Assembly: GCA_964019155.1 (NCBI GenBank)
Contig: OZ025243.1
Coordinates: 37,331,479 to 37,395,478 of the forward strand
DNA length: 64,000 nucleotides
From: Osedax fenrisi
Taxonomy: Eukaryota; Annelida; Polychaeta; Sabellida; Siboglinidae
Direction of reading: 5' to 3'
The notes beneath the pieces are model-generated. The model did not search any database and was not told the origin of the DNA. It worked only from the letters and a program-made list of their open reading frames with translations. This document shows positions 29,251 through 42,995 of this stretch, piece after piece. Each line of letters begins with the position of its first letter. Within the stretch, counting starts at the first letter, position 1. Both the position numbers and the translations under genes were made by a program.

Positions 29251-31108
29251 TGCGTGTGGGTTATGTAATAGGTTACATTGTTTGGAGTTACGTAACTTTT
29301 ATATCGATACCTATTATATCTGAATATGTACTAAATTATACCCTATATATATTAAATGAGTATATGTATGTACAATGTATAATGTAGATGCTATAAAGTA
29401 CATGTTATATACACTATGACCTCAGTGTCTTATAAATGTTCAAATGTTAATTAGTTTTGCATCTACTTATAATATACGCTTTATCGACGTATAATATACG
29501 TGGTATATGTGTAAGAAAAAGTAGATATTTCTTACATAAAATCCCCCTATATATAGGTATAATATATTATACCATATATGGTATAATATATTATATGATG
29601 CTGATATACCTAAAGTTGACTGTATATCTATTACATAGTATTACTATTGTACGTCTCTATTCTATTAATATTGTTATAATTATTATTATGATCAGTATAA
29701 TCAGTATAATAATAATAATTATGATTTTAATTGCAATCGTGACTAATACCGATACAATATACAGAAGTGGTATGACGCTATATTAATATTACGCCACTAG
29801 AGGGAGTTATTCAACCGGAAGTAGTATGTCAAATAGTACGTAATATCGCACACGCGCAATACAAGATGGCGTCCTATTATGTAACGAGCCTCACATCCTG
29901 TCCGTCGATTAGTTTCCGGTGGTCAAGTGATTCACTTACTACGGCCAGTGATACTGTATTGACAATGCACATCCGACAGTAAACAATGCCCCCCGTACTG
30001 GTCATCTGTAGTGGTCAGTATTAGCAATACCTCCGTGTTGGTGGATACTACGACCTAGGGGTATAGCCGAGGGGTGTACACTACCACCCTCCCATTAACT
30101 TATAGTTATAGCTGTATATGGGGTGAAGTATATCTCCATGATGTAACTCCATGATAAGTTGTACTATGTATGCATGTATTCCCGTGTTAGTGTGTGTGTG
30201 CATGTAGGTATATGTTAATATCAGCAGTATCGGTTATGCTGGTACCACTACAACTGTAGTACACATATAGTATGTATACAATACAGTAATAGTAATACTA
30301 CTATTATCATAGTACAACTATAGTAGGGATGATCAGATAACACAATACATATTCACTTTCACCTCTAGTATGACCTTAGTCTCGCTCTCTCTATATACAG
30401 TGGTAGTGGATCTTAACTCTACCTCGTCTCGTCTGACGGTATTAGTAGATCTTCTTCAATGACAAGATAATCGAGAGAGCAGCCTAGATCTGTATCATGT
30501 GTTTGTTGGTGTGAAGCTATCTAGCGATCAGTAGTGGGGGGGGCGTTAAGGCGGTGTTTCTTTATAACGGGAGGTCGTAGTAAGCGGGATCTCGCTATCT
30601 CTTTAATAGTAACCCCGATATAGCGCTATGATATGGAATAGCTCGCGTAATTAGTCCCCCCCCCGGCCCCCCCCCCCGATGTTTCGACTACCACAACACG
30701 AGTACTTCTTTTTATGTGCGTATCTATCCTGTAGATATGTGATGTTCAGCGATGCGTGACCACTAATAGTAACTAATGTTACCGCTTGGGGGCGATAGTA
30801 CACCTCTCTTGAACTTCGATTACATCACTTCATCGCAACATTGAAATCATTATCTCAAGCATTGTATTGCATCTATAAGACATCGACGTCCTTATTGTAC
30901 TGTAATCTAGTGCAAATTTGAAGTGTTATCTATATTCTCGTATATATATATGTGTGTGTGTGTATTCATATTTAAATTAGTAATATTATATAATAGTATA
31001 GGTGTATGATAAACTACATTTGATGTATATACATTACATAATACTACTACGTAATAATATATAACAACCTTCTACATTGTGTATCTGTAGTTATGCAATA
31101 TCACTATA

Positions 31109-31155
<47 letters not shown>

Positions 31156-33024
31156 TATATAGTATTATATCGACTGCATTACCTAGCTTGAAAGTAACAT
31201 ATGATAACCTATATCTCCATTATAGAGGTTAGCACACACGTATTTCTTGTGTATGGCTAATTAGTACCACATATCTAATTATAAATATACACACACATAT
31301 ATATATATACATACATATATATATATATACACATTATTAACATATACTACTTATATACCGTGTCTGTAGCCCTGTGAAATAGTCAATAGCGATAAAGCGA
31401 ACACTTATGTTTAGATCTAGGTGCATGTGATTCTCTTGTGCACATGTATATGTGTATATCAAGCACTTATTACATTATAAATAAACATACGAACACAAAT
31501 GTTACTATTAGTATTTTATAATATATATATATATAAACAAATATACGTGTGTAAATATACATACTATCGTATCTATAGATAATTAGATAGATGTGGTATT
31601 GTCATTATTAAATTGTAACCGGTTCATTACGCCCACTTGACAATAACCACGCCCCCACCACTACTGCAGTATTGACCGGTCCGTAATACCACCACCACCG
31701 CTACCAGCAGATGTCCTCCTCCCGCAATAATCCGATATCGCTAATCCGATACTCCGCCATAACCGCCACTGGATATCTGATATCCCCTTTACCTCAGCTA
31801 TCACGTGGTGGGTGTGGCCTATTTACTACCGGAAGGGGCGTGCTCGGCACGGTCTCGCCTAATTTATCACGTGATTGACCCAATTAAGTAGTAATTCTAT
31901 TATCGGTGTGTATAGATCTTGGTATCTCTCAATGATTCTTACCCTACATTATCCTCTTTACTGTGGCTGTAAATATGGGTATCCTATATAGCTGTGCTAA
32001 ACCCAAACATTAGTATATATATACTACAATAGTAATAGTAGTAACTATCATGTAAGAACAGGTGTACTTCTTTATTTAGTGAAAACATTATTACGAGATA
32101 TGTAAAATATACTAGATGAGTACATATATTTCATTACATATTACAACGACTAGCAATGACATCATTAAGAATCACTAGTGCCTGCAGGTTACATGTGATG
32201 GTCATCGTTATCATGTCTCTATCAACACCATAGTGGTCAATCATGCAGGTCTACTTCCGGGGGTATCAGCAGTGTATTAACATGTAGGGCGGGTATTACA
32301 TGCTACCTAGTATTACCTTATTATACTGTGTGTATAACTTTTGTACTATATGTAATATTACATTATACATAATACTACAGAATATGATAAATAGTATTTA
32401 TTTTATTAATTTATCATACAATATTTATATATATACATTAACATTATGGAATAACATATGTATATTAAACATAACACATAAGCATACAAACACACACACA
32501 CATACACACATATAATATATATAATATAGTTGTATAAATAGAAAGCTCTCAACATGTCACGATCACATACAATCTGGTGATTATAAATCATGAGACGAGG
32601 ACACGATCAAGGACATGATAACTGATCTATTAGCAGAGAATCTCGGTGTGAACTGTTTATTTATTAATTTATTATTATTTTCTATAAAATATATTCCCTT
32701 TATATAGTATGCATATACACTATATACGATAAATAATAGTAGTGTTTTAGTAGTTATTTATATACATGACCACATATCTATGTTTATAATAATTGTTATG
32801 TATATTATAACCTGCCTGGTCTCGATTATTAGTTATTATACACACATATACACACTCTTTCACACACACGTGCGTTAACATGCGTAGTAAAATAGCTATA
32901 TAAGATAATTTAAGATAATACGTTTTTACTGTTTACTTATTTACTTATTAATATTAATAAATATGTAACATAACATCAATAAAAGAGTCAATAAGGGAAA
33001 ATGTTCTTCACTTTGATCACCATA

Positions 33025-33078
<54 letters not shown>

Positions 33079-33884
33079 GGTGTGCAGTGCACACATGTAT
33101 ATGCACAGATGTACCGAAGGCTTCGCAAAAATGTTGGTGCATGTATGTATAATTCATTATCGAGTAGACGATACTAATTCCCATGAATACATTTATATGT
33201 AATGCTATATACTTAAAATGTAGATTACACAAATGAACAATACAACCTATATAATTACGAATGTCCCCTTTATGAATACGGGGAGTCACGTGACTATAGT
33301 GTTATAATGGGTTAACTAAGTACTACCTAACCTCGGTTAAGATAAGGTAAACCATTAAAAGATAACGCACGCATACTAAGACATGCACACGCATACATAA
33401 TGCATACGCTTTCACTAAACTGATTAAAGCAAAGATACGCAAACAAAGTGAAAACACATCTACACACATGTATACATGTATACATAATGCACATACCACT
33501 AATGCATCCATCACGTGTGTGTGTGTGTGTGTGGAGGTATCGATGGGTGCATTGTGTGTATGTGTGTCCGTCATTACACACATTGTACGACGTAAATCAT
33601 ATTTTATTTATAATTATAAAAACACACACAAATATATTGTAATGAAAACTTGATATGTATAAGACACATATAGATTTAGAAATATAATTATGAATTCTCG
33701 TCAACTCCTATAGGACTCGTCAACTCATATATGATCATCATTACTTTAGGATATATACTGTACGTATGTGTACGTATGACATAACAAAATGTCGTATGTG
33801 TTCGTATCTACATGTATATATATATATATATAAGTTAATCTGAGCCTTTATGATTTGTTTTTTTTTTAAATAAAACTTCAGAGA
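29251..33884. other. 4.6-kb non-genic stretch
   Basis: No gene supported. It has GC-richer patches at about 29770-30080, 30380-30700 and 31620-31880, with Sp/KLF-type boxes such as CCACGCCCCC near 31650. There is an almost pure C run at 30656-30677 ((C)10GG(C)11), and (AT)n tracts at 31111-31152 and 33029-33067. Small frames crossing CA/GT repeats near 32406-33653 are noise. Confidence 0.45.
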
Positions 33885-34178
33885 AAAATATATCTGCCTA
33901 TAGATTCAATAAAGTTAAATTAAATATTTTTTTTAATTATTAGGTCCTTTACAGGAATATTGAAATTTAACAGTGCATGGATAGAGATTTAACATGGGCA
34001 ATTAATATAATTATATACATCCATATTAATAGTATTCATATTTATGTTATTACAAAATTTGTTGTTAACATTTTATTAATTTCATATTAATCTATTATAA
34101 ACATAGGTTTTTAATTTATTATAAAATTTCCCTAAAATTCCTGATATATCTATTATTAGTATTTGTATTCAAAAGTAC
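33885..34178 (+). repeat. interspersed repeat family R1, copy 2
   Basis: Same-orientation partner of 3622-3950, sharing TATAGATTCAATAAAGTTAA, ATTTAACATGGGCAATTA, ATATTAATAGTATTCATATT and AATTCCTGATA in the same order. The two copies define a dispersed family. Confidence 0.7.
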
Positions 34179-34224
34179 AAAATGTTAAGAATGATATTAT
34201 TGAATATAATAAAAAAAGTATATT

Positions 34225-34309
<85 letters not shown>

Positions 34310-34336
34310 TACTACTACTACTACTACTACTACTAT
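34225..34336. repeat. (CTA)n trinucleotide microsatellite
   Basis: About 37 tandem CTA triplets with a single TTC interruption near 34304. It produces spurious poly-Thr and poly-Val frames on the two strands. Confidence 0.97.
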
Positions 34337-34923
34337 TAAGACCTGGATAACAATCACTTTCAGGAATGTCGTATTAATAAAGTGAATGGTATATAACAGT
34401 GCGCTACGTTAATTATTTGATTGCTCTTCTTAATTTATCACATACGTAACGAGATAATTATAATTATTAAATATAATATTTCATTATTGTGTTTACATTA
34501 GTTTAGTAAATTGTGGTGAAATGTAGGCCAATGTTCAATTTATATTATGTAATTTTATAAAAATGCACTGAAGTCAAGCTTGTATTATTTATATATTACA
34601 CAATACTTGTTGCCACTGAAATCTTTATTTACAACTACACAAGTTTTAATAATAAATAAAGTAATCTAATCTTAAATTAAATAATTTGTGATTTAATAAA
34701 CTATAGTTATATACATTATTATATTATAAATGTCATATTTCAATGACATATATATAATGATATAAAAAAGTACACAGATAATATATTATCAACAATTTAA
34801 TGTTATGTAATATATATATATACATTGTACATGTCTCATTATTTATACATTATATACACATTATATACATAGTATCTAAGAATATACATAAGTTTACATT
34901 AGTGTTTACAGCAACACGTTATA
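34337..34923. other. AT-rich non-genic stretch
   Basis: Nothing recognisable. Confidence 0.5.
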
Positions 34924-35201
34924 CAGTGTATTCACTATTACATGCATCAGTGTATGCACTATTACATGCATCAGTGTATGCACTATTGCATGCATCAGTG
35001 TATGCACTATTACATGCATCAGTGTATGCACTATTACATGCATCAGTGTATGCACTAAAACATGCATCAGTGTATGCACTATTACATGCATCAGTGTATG
35101 CACTAAAACATGCATCAGTGTATGCACTATTACATGCATCAGTGTATGCACTAAAACATGCATCAGTGTTTCATTATTGTATGCATCAGTTTATGCAATA
35201 A
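34924..35201. repeat. 24-bp minisatellite, about 11 copies
   Basis: The unit is ATGCATCAGTGTATGCACTATTAC with few changes. The last positions alternate between ACTATTAC and ACTAAAAC in the right half (35041-35160), giving a 48-bp higher-order period there. Because 24 is a multiple of three and the unit lacks stops, long frames open on both strands; these are artefacts of the repeat. Confidence 0.95.
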
Positions 35202-35701
35202 TACGATCTACAGTATATGTAGTACATTACTACTAGTAATACTAGTAATACACCCACCACACTCTTATTCGTAATTAAGAAGTCATTGAATACATGCAAC
35301 AGATAACAATACAGCCTATTCATCACGGAAGTAGAGTGTTAACGATACCACCTCACTCTATTTCGGTGATTTCTTGTGGTTTATTCTTGTCAGTTAATAC
35401 ATTTTCGTTGTGTAATCAATATATTCTATATAACCAAGTGCAATAATATAGTTATATATTCCTTTATTAATATATGAACAGATCGTTATCTGACAATAAT
35501 TATAGGTATATTATCAGTACGGTCATCTATAATTGTAACTAATTGTTACTTACATAATAACCGCTCACCTACCACACTATAGTGCGGTGTGTGTCACCCT
35601 TTCACTAATAACCCCTATTGTATTATTAGTACATTAGCATCAGTATAGTAGTACCCTCGCGATATATCAGACACTTATACGTTACACATAGGAACCTAAT
35701 A
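35202..35701. other. non-genic stretch
   Basis: No gene. Contains a CACTATAGTG palindrome near 35575. Confidence 0.5.
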
Positions 35702-37112
35702 GGCCGTTCACATCAACTCCGTTTTATTTTAACTCCGATTTATGCTCCGATTTTTAGATCCGATTTTTAGCTCCGTAAACTATAAATCTATGTCGGCGTC
35801 ACATTGACTCCGAAAAATTAACTCCGAAATTAGCTCCGACAAAATAATTGTATTTATTAATTTTCAAATTTATTATTATATTTATTTGTTTACAAAATTC
35901 GAAATCTTTGTTAATAAATATTGTAACTTACATTAAAGCATAATATGCATGCGAATAGATTTATCATAATATATGTAATATTAATTAATTAATAATACGT
36001 GTCGAGTTAACAAATTACAAAAATGTATATTATATTCATAATATGAGTTTAAAAGTGCTGTTTTGGCATATTTATTATGTAAATAGAATTATAATTAATT
36101 TATAACACATCAAAGGATTTTAATATTTTTAACACATTAATTTTAATATTAATTTTATAATTATATTCTATACATAATTATTATATTATATATTATTATA
36201 TATTATATTATGATAATATTTCATTATTATAATCCGATATCATTATGCAGTGATTAAACATTATATTTAATCATGTATATTTATGCTATCTTACAAAATA
36301 TAATTGATCATTCTATATAATTCTATCAAATTATATTGCCAGCAGTAAATTTGATCGATATATATCTTATCTCTAATAATGTACAATATTATATATGATA
36401 TCACATCATTTAATCGGTTATATATTTCAATTAAAATTAGTAAATATGATCTATATGTAGATTTGAGTGACACATATGATGTGTCACTCAAATCTAAATA
36501 TAGATCATAGTTACTAATTTTAATTGAAATATATAACCCACGCAATATGCATATCGTGCAGTTAAATATACACCTGTATAATTAGATCATACAAATTATG
36601 ATATTTTCAAGTTGTATCATGCTTAGTAATTTGATTAATTAATAACATTATGTATATATATATTATGTTATTCTTATTAATATTAAGTGAATATATATTT
36701 ACGGCCTCATTTATTTTGATTATTATACGTCTTTTATATTTCGAATTACTAAACCTATCTACATATTACGATGTTTATTATCCTTAGTAGGTCTATATGT
36801 TTGTCTATATCTAAAATAGAATCCAAAAGTTACGAAATAATTATAAATTATTTAACTATATATAATATAAAATAAAAATTGAATATAATATTTTAAAATT
36901 TAAATCCCACAAATTGATATAAAATACCTCCGTAAATTTTTAGCTCCGGTAAAAACTCAACATGTTGAGATTTTACCGGAGCTAAAATAATTCTTCAACA
37001 TCCCATAAAACGGAGCTATTTTATCTATTTTTCGGAGTTATTTACCGGAGCTAACTACTTTTCGGAGCTAATTATCGGATCGGAGGTAAACACGGAGTTG
37101 ATGTGAACGGCC
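35702..37112. mobile_element. 1.4-kb TIR transposon (element A), non-autonomous
   Basis: The ends are inverted copies: GGCCGTTCACATCAACTCCG on the left and its complement finishing GTGAACGGCC on the right, with TA at both flanks (TA or AT; the ATA/TAT context is ambiguous). Subterminal regions repeat CTCCGA/TCGGAGCTAA many times. There is no transposase frame. The interior is collinear, in reverse orientation, with the outer parts of the 4.3-kb element at 47300-51606: words near 35935-36000 match that element's right side (about 51175-51270), and 36230-36880 match its left side (about 47930-48520). It therefore looks like an internal-deletion derivative. Confidence 0.85.
36417..36540. repeat. 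inverted duplication inside element A
   Basis: A hairpin with arms of nearly 60 bp. The left arm runs from GGTTATATATTTCAATTAAA to GAGTGACACAT, and the right arm is its complement with a few changes. The corresponding place in the 4.3-kb element (about 48285-48340) has only one arm, so the duplication arose in this lineage. Confidence 0.8.
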
Positions 37113-38354
37113 TATTACGTAGGCCTCTCCGAGTGTATGTGATATATTGGCAGTTGAGAGATACACGGTTTAGTTGAGTTATCCGCCTTCTGGTATATCG
37201 ACATGTTCTTACATGTTGCAATATAGACACAACACGACATTTTCAATATTTATATATTTGATATATCGGGTTTACTTGTTTACGATGTACAGTATACGTG
37301 ATACGTACAGTGTACGTCGTACACACCACTACAGTATGGTATACAGGGTTGGGTATTACTATAGTTTACCCACTGATGAGTCACATAGTAGGTGACATAC
37401 GTGAGTCATACAAGTAAACTAACTGTGTAATGTATTACATCTCATCCGCTGTTACGCAATACCTATATAGGTACATCACGACACGCCTACTTGTATGTTC
37501 CCTCGGTATACCTATAGGTAGACGTGGACTTAGCTATGAAGCTATATCGCAGGTAGGTCGTAGTGGTGTGTACAGTTTACACCGGATGTACCAGGAAGTC
37601 ACGTGTGTAGGTCACGTGTTGAGTGGTATCACACGTGACGGGGAACACGCACCATGTTCTGCTGCCATACTGCTGTCAGCTCGGCTATATGGCAAATTAG
37701 ATACAGAGGTCGAGTTATTGCTTTTACGTGTAGGACATAACCTATAGATATTAATATATTGTACAATACGTTATATATATATATATCACGTTCTATTGTA
37801 GATTCAATTACTGCGAATACGTATAAGCCGTATGTTGTACAAAGAAACGGTTGTTCTACGCAACACCAGCCTGTTACCGAGGACATGTATGCCCTCGTTA
37901 ACAGTACGTTACCTCACACACACCCGGAAGTACAGTAAGGTCACATGACCGTGTGTATCTATATTAGATTACGCAGTAGCAGTGGTGGAGGTATGTATCG
38001 ATACACACGCGCACACACTACATGCAGTATAGGCGCGTACGGGCGTATGTGTAGTGCATGTTACACGGGTGTGGCCCTATTGTATTATACGGAGGTCTCC
38101 CTTTGATGTTATCTATTGTGATTGTAGATATCTCATTAATGTGTACGAGTGTGTGTGGAGGGAGGGAGGTAGTGTTGTTTAGTGTTGTATACCACACTGT
38201 AGCAGTGGTATAGAAGGGGCATGTGTCCTATATTGAATTCGAATACTTTATACTTGATATATATTATATGTTATGATTATTATCTGTTAAATAATATATA
38301 TATATATCTCAGAATTCAAGGGAAAGAAGAAATGTATCTGAGATATATAAATGT

Positions 38355-38395
<41 letters not shown>

Positions 38396-38488
38396 CTGCC
38401 ACTTTCTAATTATATACAAACCTAACTTATATATTTGAGATATGTGGTTTTCTGAGCTATAGAGAATATGGTACATCGAAGGTCGATT

Positions 38489-38538
<50 letters not shown>

Positions 38539-39825
38539 TAATATATCCACATATATACAATCACAATAAAATACACCTATACAAACATTAAAACATATAC
38601 TGCTATCACAAAGTGTAATGCACATGCTACATAATAATTAGAAAGCCTCATATGTATATCGCGGTACAAGTGTACTTAGAAACATTTGTATACGTTACCT
38701 GTCTACATGGTATACTAATACTAGAGCCACTCTAAGTAGTGGGTTATGTTAACATTATAATATATATATATATATATATATGATTGTGGATATGTTAATG
38801 AAAGTATGCGCGAGTGTGGGTCTTCTAATAAAGTGTGTGCCGTACATCGTGCGGTGTGCTTTAATTAACGATTACTCCTGGTGGTGAGCGTGATATTTAA
38901 TATTAAATACACACTTACGCCGCTAGAGCGCGCACAATACAATGTAGACCATAGTACGATTGAAGACCCGGAATCGGAACTATGTGTTGTTTATAATATA
39001 AATTCGTATCAAACTATGCACTTTTAAAATGAAAAATAATATGCCTTAAATTATTATATTTATTATGTAAACTAAGTTTACATTACTAATATATAACAAA
39101 GCAATAGGATATGTTGGTTTTAAATTCTATAAATATCTATGCGGTGAGTAAAAGCTAATTTATATTGCATGTAATTTAATAAAGCATTGAAAACGTTGTA
39201 GTATGAAAATCACGCAAACCTAAATCGATATCGATACTGCTGCTAGAAGCGGGATGTATGTATACTAATCACTTTGCGTAGATAGGGAGTGTATCATTTC
39301 TTCGCAAAATATATGGTAGTAGTTAAGGTAACCGAGTAAAGTGATCACGTGTATTGATCATAACCGGCGTTGTGATGTAACAATGTATTAAGTCATTAAC
39401 ATATCTCTTAGGTTAACTTTCTATTATGCGACCGTTACTACGGGTATTGTACGCTAACATATTACACTTCATCATATAGGTTATACACAGCTGTATTAGT
39501 GATACGATGTGCGTGTGTGAAGTATGAGATATACTTATTATTCAAGGGGTTAATTATGTTCAATACATTTTATTAAGTTGTGACAATATTCATTCTATAA
39601 ATAGAATACACTAGTATATCCAGGTATGTGTGGGTGTTTAAGGTAGGTATACTATAGTAGGCATGATCGACTAGGTAGGTACATATCTCCATAACATACT
39701 TACCTATAACTAACAAATGATAATGATGCATACTACAAACAATACTATGGATGATGTAACTATCTGATTATTCTTACGTAACGTACCACATGACTACGTG
39801 AATTATTAATTACGTAACGAGTGCA
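37113..39825. other. non-genic stretch upstream of the cadherin gene
   Basis: No exon supported. Positions 37130-38220 are GC-richer, with three CACGTG-type sites close together near 37600-37635. A 105-codon frame at 37430-37747 resembles no family I know. (AT)n tracts at 38360-38389, 38493-38531 and 38757-38780. Non-coding first exons of the cadherin could lie here unseen. Confidence 0.4.
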
Positions 39826-40285
39826 TGACGTAATGAGCTAATGACGTAATACACACTATAGTGCGGGTCATTAATTAGTTGTGCGGCTACACGCTAGAGT
39901 GCTAAATGTCTACAGTGTATTCGTGATCATAAGGGCTCACGTCATCGGTATTATGTCATAGGTATTATGTCATCGGTATTATGTCATATGTATTATGTAA
40001 TAGGTATTATGTCATCGGTATTATTTCATCGGTATTATGTCATCGGTATTATGTCATCGGTATTATGTCATCGGTATTATGTCATACTCGTACATGTACG
40101 CATGGCACCATCACATACTACACATGTATACACATATCAGTACACTCACATATATATCTGTGTGTGTGTGTGTCATAATCATATCATTGGGCATTATAAT
40201 ACTACTTACCTGTTCTACAGATGTACTCGGTGACCTTGAGAACGTGACATCACGCCTATGACGCAATGATACCACGATGACGTCA
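39826..40285 (+). promoter_or_regulatory. CRE/bZIP-rich leader of the cadherin gene
   Basis: Cyclic-AMP-response-type sites are concentrated in front of and at the cadherin start: TGACGTAA at 39826 and 39842, TGACATCA at 40245, and the perfect palindrome TGACGTCA at 40278, overlapping the start codon. A 14-bp minisatellite carrying ATGTCATCG words lies between them. An acceptor-like TTACCTGTTCTACAG ends at 40220, so a 5'-UTR intron may end there. Three very short upstream ORFs follow (ATG at 40221, 40258 and 40266). Promoter function is inference; the transcription start is not identified. Confidence 0.4.
39941..40080. repeat. 14-bp minisatellite, exactly ten copies
   Basis: The unit GTCATCGGTATTAT is repeated ten times, with single changes in units 2, 4, 5 and 7. 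It lies about 200 bp before the cadherin start codon. Frames over it on the plus strand (repeats of Cys-Tyr-Val-Ile) are artefacts. Confidence 0.95.
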
Positions 40286-40651
40286 TATCCGTATCCGGCG
40301 CTACGAATAGCTACACCACTACTACTACTACTATTTCTGCTACTGCTGCTGGTACCGGGGACACGTGGAGACGGAAGTCAAGCACTTCCGGCCACTGACC
40401 AACGGATACTGTTGACCGCTACGGTGTTAGAGAATCAGCCAACCGGAACGGAGGTGACGCGCTCGCTGGCCGAGTTCGGACCGGGGCTGCGCGTGTGGCG
40501 CCAGGACCTTCTAGCGCCGTTGTTCACGTTGACCTCTGAAGGTCGACTGGTGACCTCCACGCGACTGGACAGAGAAGCGTTGTGCGAAAGAGTTGACCGC
40601 GCCTGTGTTCTGTCGCTTCACTTCACACGGAACCGTACACAAGTGCTTCAG
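40277..40651 (+). CDS. protocadherin-like exon 1: signal peptide and most of EC1
   Basis: Codons 1-125. The start is supported by an in-frame TGA at 40259-40261 and by the signal peptide that follows: a short polar N-terminus, then a hydrophobic core of Leu/Phe (residues about 15-26) and a plausible cleavage after Thr-Arg-Gly (about 29-31). The Leu run is encoded partly by tandem CTA codons. The EC1 part shows ENQPTGTEV (the calcium-binding Glu at the EC entry), then FTLTSEGRLVTSTRLDRE (the LDRE motif) and LCERVDRAC, a Cys-x6-Cys loop characteristic of protocadherin EC1. The exon ends phase 0 at CAG/gttatt after VLQ. Local GC content is far above the surrounding introns. Confidence 0.93.
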
Positions 40652-41334
40652 GTTATTGCCTGTAGAGGTCGTACGGGCACTGGGCCATCATACTATATTA
40701 CTTACTATAGGAAGTGATTACCTTATATTGCCATATATAAGGTATTACCTTATAGTAATTGGTTACCTCTAATTGGTAGGTAGGTAGGTAGATAGGTATA
40801 CCTATAGGTATATGTTTTAGCATGATATAATGCTGGTATAGCTGTAGGTGTATTACCTAAATCAATTACTAACATTCGTTGTGTATGTGTGTGTGTGTAT
40901 GTGTGTATGTGTGTATGTGTATGTGTGTATGTGTATAACTATAAATAGAACACGTATGCAATACAAAATGAATAATTACAATTGATTTGTACTTGTTGAA
41001 TTTGCACCGAATGTTTCGCTTGTAAAAACTATATTAGTTGATACATTAGACACATACATGTGTATATACGCGTGTATTCACGTATATCATACGTGTATTA
41101 CGTGCGTGTGTGTGTGTGTGTGTGTGTTTAGAACAGTTTGTTAATCAGATGTTTATGTCACATCAATATTCCTGTTTGAAATATATAATTATATACATGT
41201 GAAGGGTTTAGATTAATGTCGGTTAAGTGAGAAAGTTAACTTTAATACTACTGCTATGTAAATACTACACCTTAGTATTATCACGACATGTGCGTTTTTA
41301 TATCTATACTATATTTGTATACAGTTTATATATA

Positions 41335-41372
<38 letters not shown>

Positions 41373-41579
41373 TATATAAATGTATACATCGATAGATATA
41401 GTATATATACTTATATACATATACACTCGTAAATAAATAAATACACATATAAGTAAACACAACTTTATCTCACAATTCTACAAATCATATTTAAAATGTT
41501 TACGACCTAAATGTCTACGGAGTTTGTTGTACACATTTACTGATGACTCCCTACATTGTTATGTAATATTAACTTCCTT

Positions 41580-41810
41580 TGTTGTTCGGATAGCTAAGGT
41601 ATCATACACATACACACGCGTGGTATAAATCATTGCCCGGTTCAATAAAATAAGTCTTACAATAATATTTAGAAGTGATTTTATATAATTGTGTATAACA
41701 TTATCAGATTTCTATAAAACTATGGATGTATTCATTCGAAACGGGATTCTAAGGGACACTTTATATAAGTTCCTGTATGGATTAAAGAAGCCACAGAAAT
41801 AAATAAAATA
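41580..41810 (+). mobile_element. tRNA-derived SINE, copy C (diverged), in intron 1
   Basis: The body AAGTCTTACAATAATATTTAGAAGTGAT followed by TTATATAATTGTGTATA matches copy B (43965-44006). Then TTCGAAACGGGATTCTAAGGGACA and TATAAGTTCCT correspond to the family's GGCTTCGAAGGGACATTAG and TAAGTTCCT. The tRNA head is badly eroded (TAGCTAAGGTATCAT and CCCGGTTCAA remain). It is the oldest of the three copies. Confidence 0.6.
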
Positions 41811-42995
41811 ATCATTACAAAATTATGAATGCTGAATAATAATTATAATAATATTAATTATTCAATTAACTTGTTATTCAGAGATATTTTATTCTAACGT
41901 GTTAATATAGTTGATTATAGTACGGACAATATATTGGCATATAGGCTGTATACAGTATATGGAACAACTATAGTTCGTACAGCATAGCTATAGTCTGAGT
42001 TATCACGTTCTGCATCAGTGTAGCATGACAATTAATAGCTCTATATATATATTGTGATTAACGCTTAATATGATGTTTAATGTGATGCCTAGTGTGACGT
42101 TAAACGTGATGTGTAATGTCGGATACGGGCATTATCCCTATCATTAAATTACAGATATTACTTAATTAATTAATAACTTTAATATAACAATATAATATAT
42201 ATATATGTTTGTGTTGTCATAATGACATATATTTCGTGTACGTATATGTACTTATGTATATCGTATATTATTATATGCATCTATTTAGCCTGTTTATGTG
42301 GCATATGGCATATACGACTCATCGATTACTAATTACGTATGCCCTAATATGGTCACTTCTGTTAATTATGGTATGTACAGTTAGTAATGATGATGTTGTA
42401 ACGTTGATATTTATTTAGAATACTACGTATTATTAATACTATATAATATTATAGTATAACTATAGTATACATTAAAACTGTTTTATCGATTGTATCGCAT
42501 TGGTTTAACAATACATATACATATACATACGACTATCTACTGTATAATCTATAATGTATACAGTATATATAATATAGGGATAGTGTATGTAAACAACTAA
42601 TAACTCCGTATAAAAAAACAGGAAATACTTCACATATAAACTCTTAACTGTATATATTTATTAATACTTGAGATATTGTATAAACTTATTATATATATTT
42701 TATTAGGAATATATTTGCAAGTATTATTTTCGATTATATAAATATATAATTTAATATATCAAAAATATATATTTAATTTAATATTAACAGTATTGCATAA
42801 CTTTTACATCGTATATTATATTATTAACATCATGTTTGTGTACCTTTTTTATTTGTAATCTATATATCATTAATATTATATAGCGATCTGACACCATTAC
42901 TATTACATTTAAATAATATATGTTGTATGAATAATGCATATTATATATAACCATTATAACTTTGACGTAATTTATTACATAACACGTGTTTACAG

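Noticed and set aside
29790..29810. CTCF-like site (CCACTAGAGGGAG)
   Set aside because: A single degenerate match missing the final GGC of the core. Such partial matches are expected by chance.
34169..34385. Poly-Thr and poly-Val frames
   Set aside because: Translation of the (CTA)n microsatellite.
34800..35201. 133-codon plus-strand frame and 85-codon minus-strand frame with 8-residue repeats
   Set aside because: Both are produced by the 24-bp minisatellite, which has no stop in these frames. No start context, no domain, and both strands are equally open.
37430..37747. 105-codon frame in a GC-richer region
   Set aside because: No recognisable domain and no splice-site or neighbour support. 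A GC-richer patch lengthens open frames by chance.
39967..40261. Three overlapping frames with Cys-Tyr-Val-Ile repeats before the cadherin
   Set aside because: They translate the 14-bp minisatellite in its three phases.
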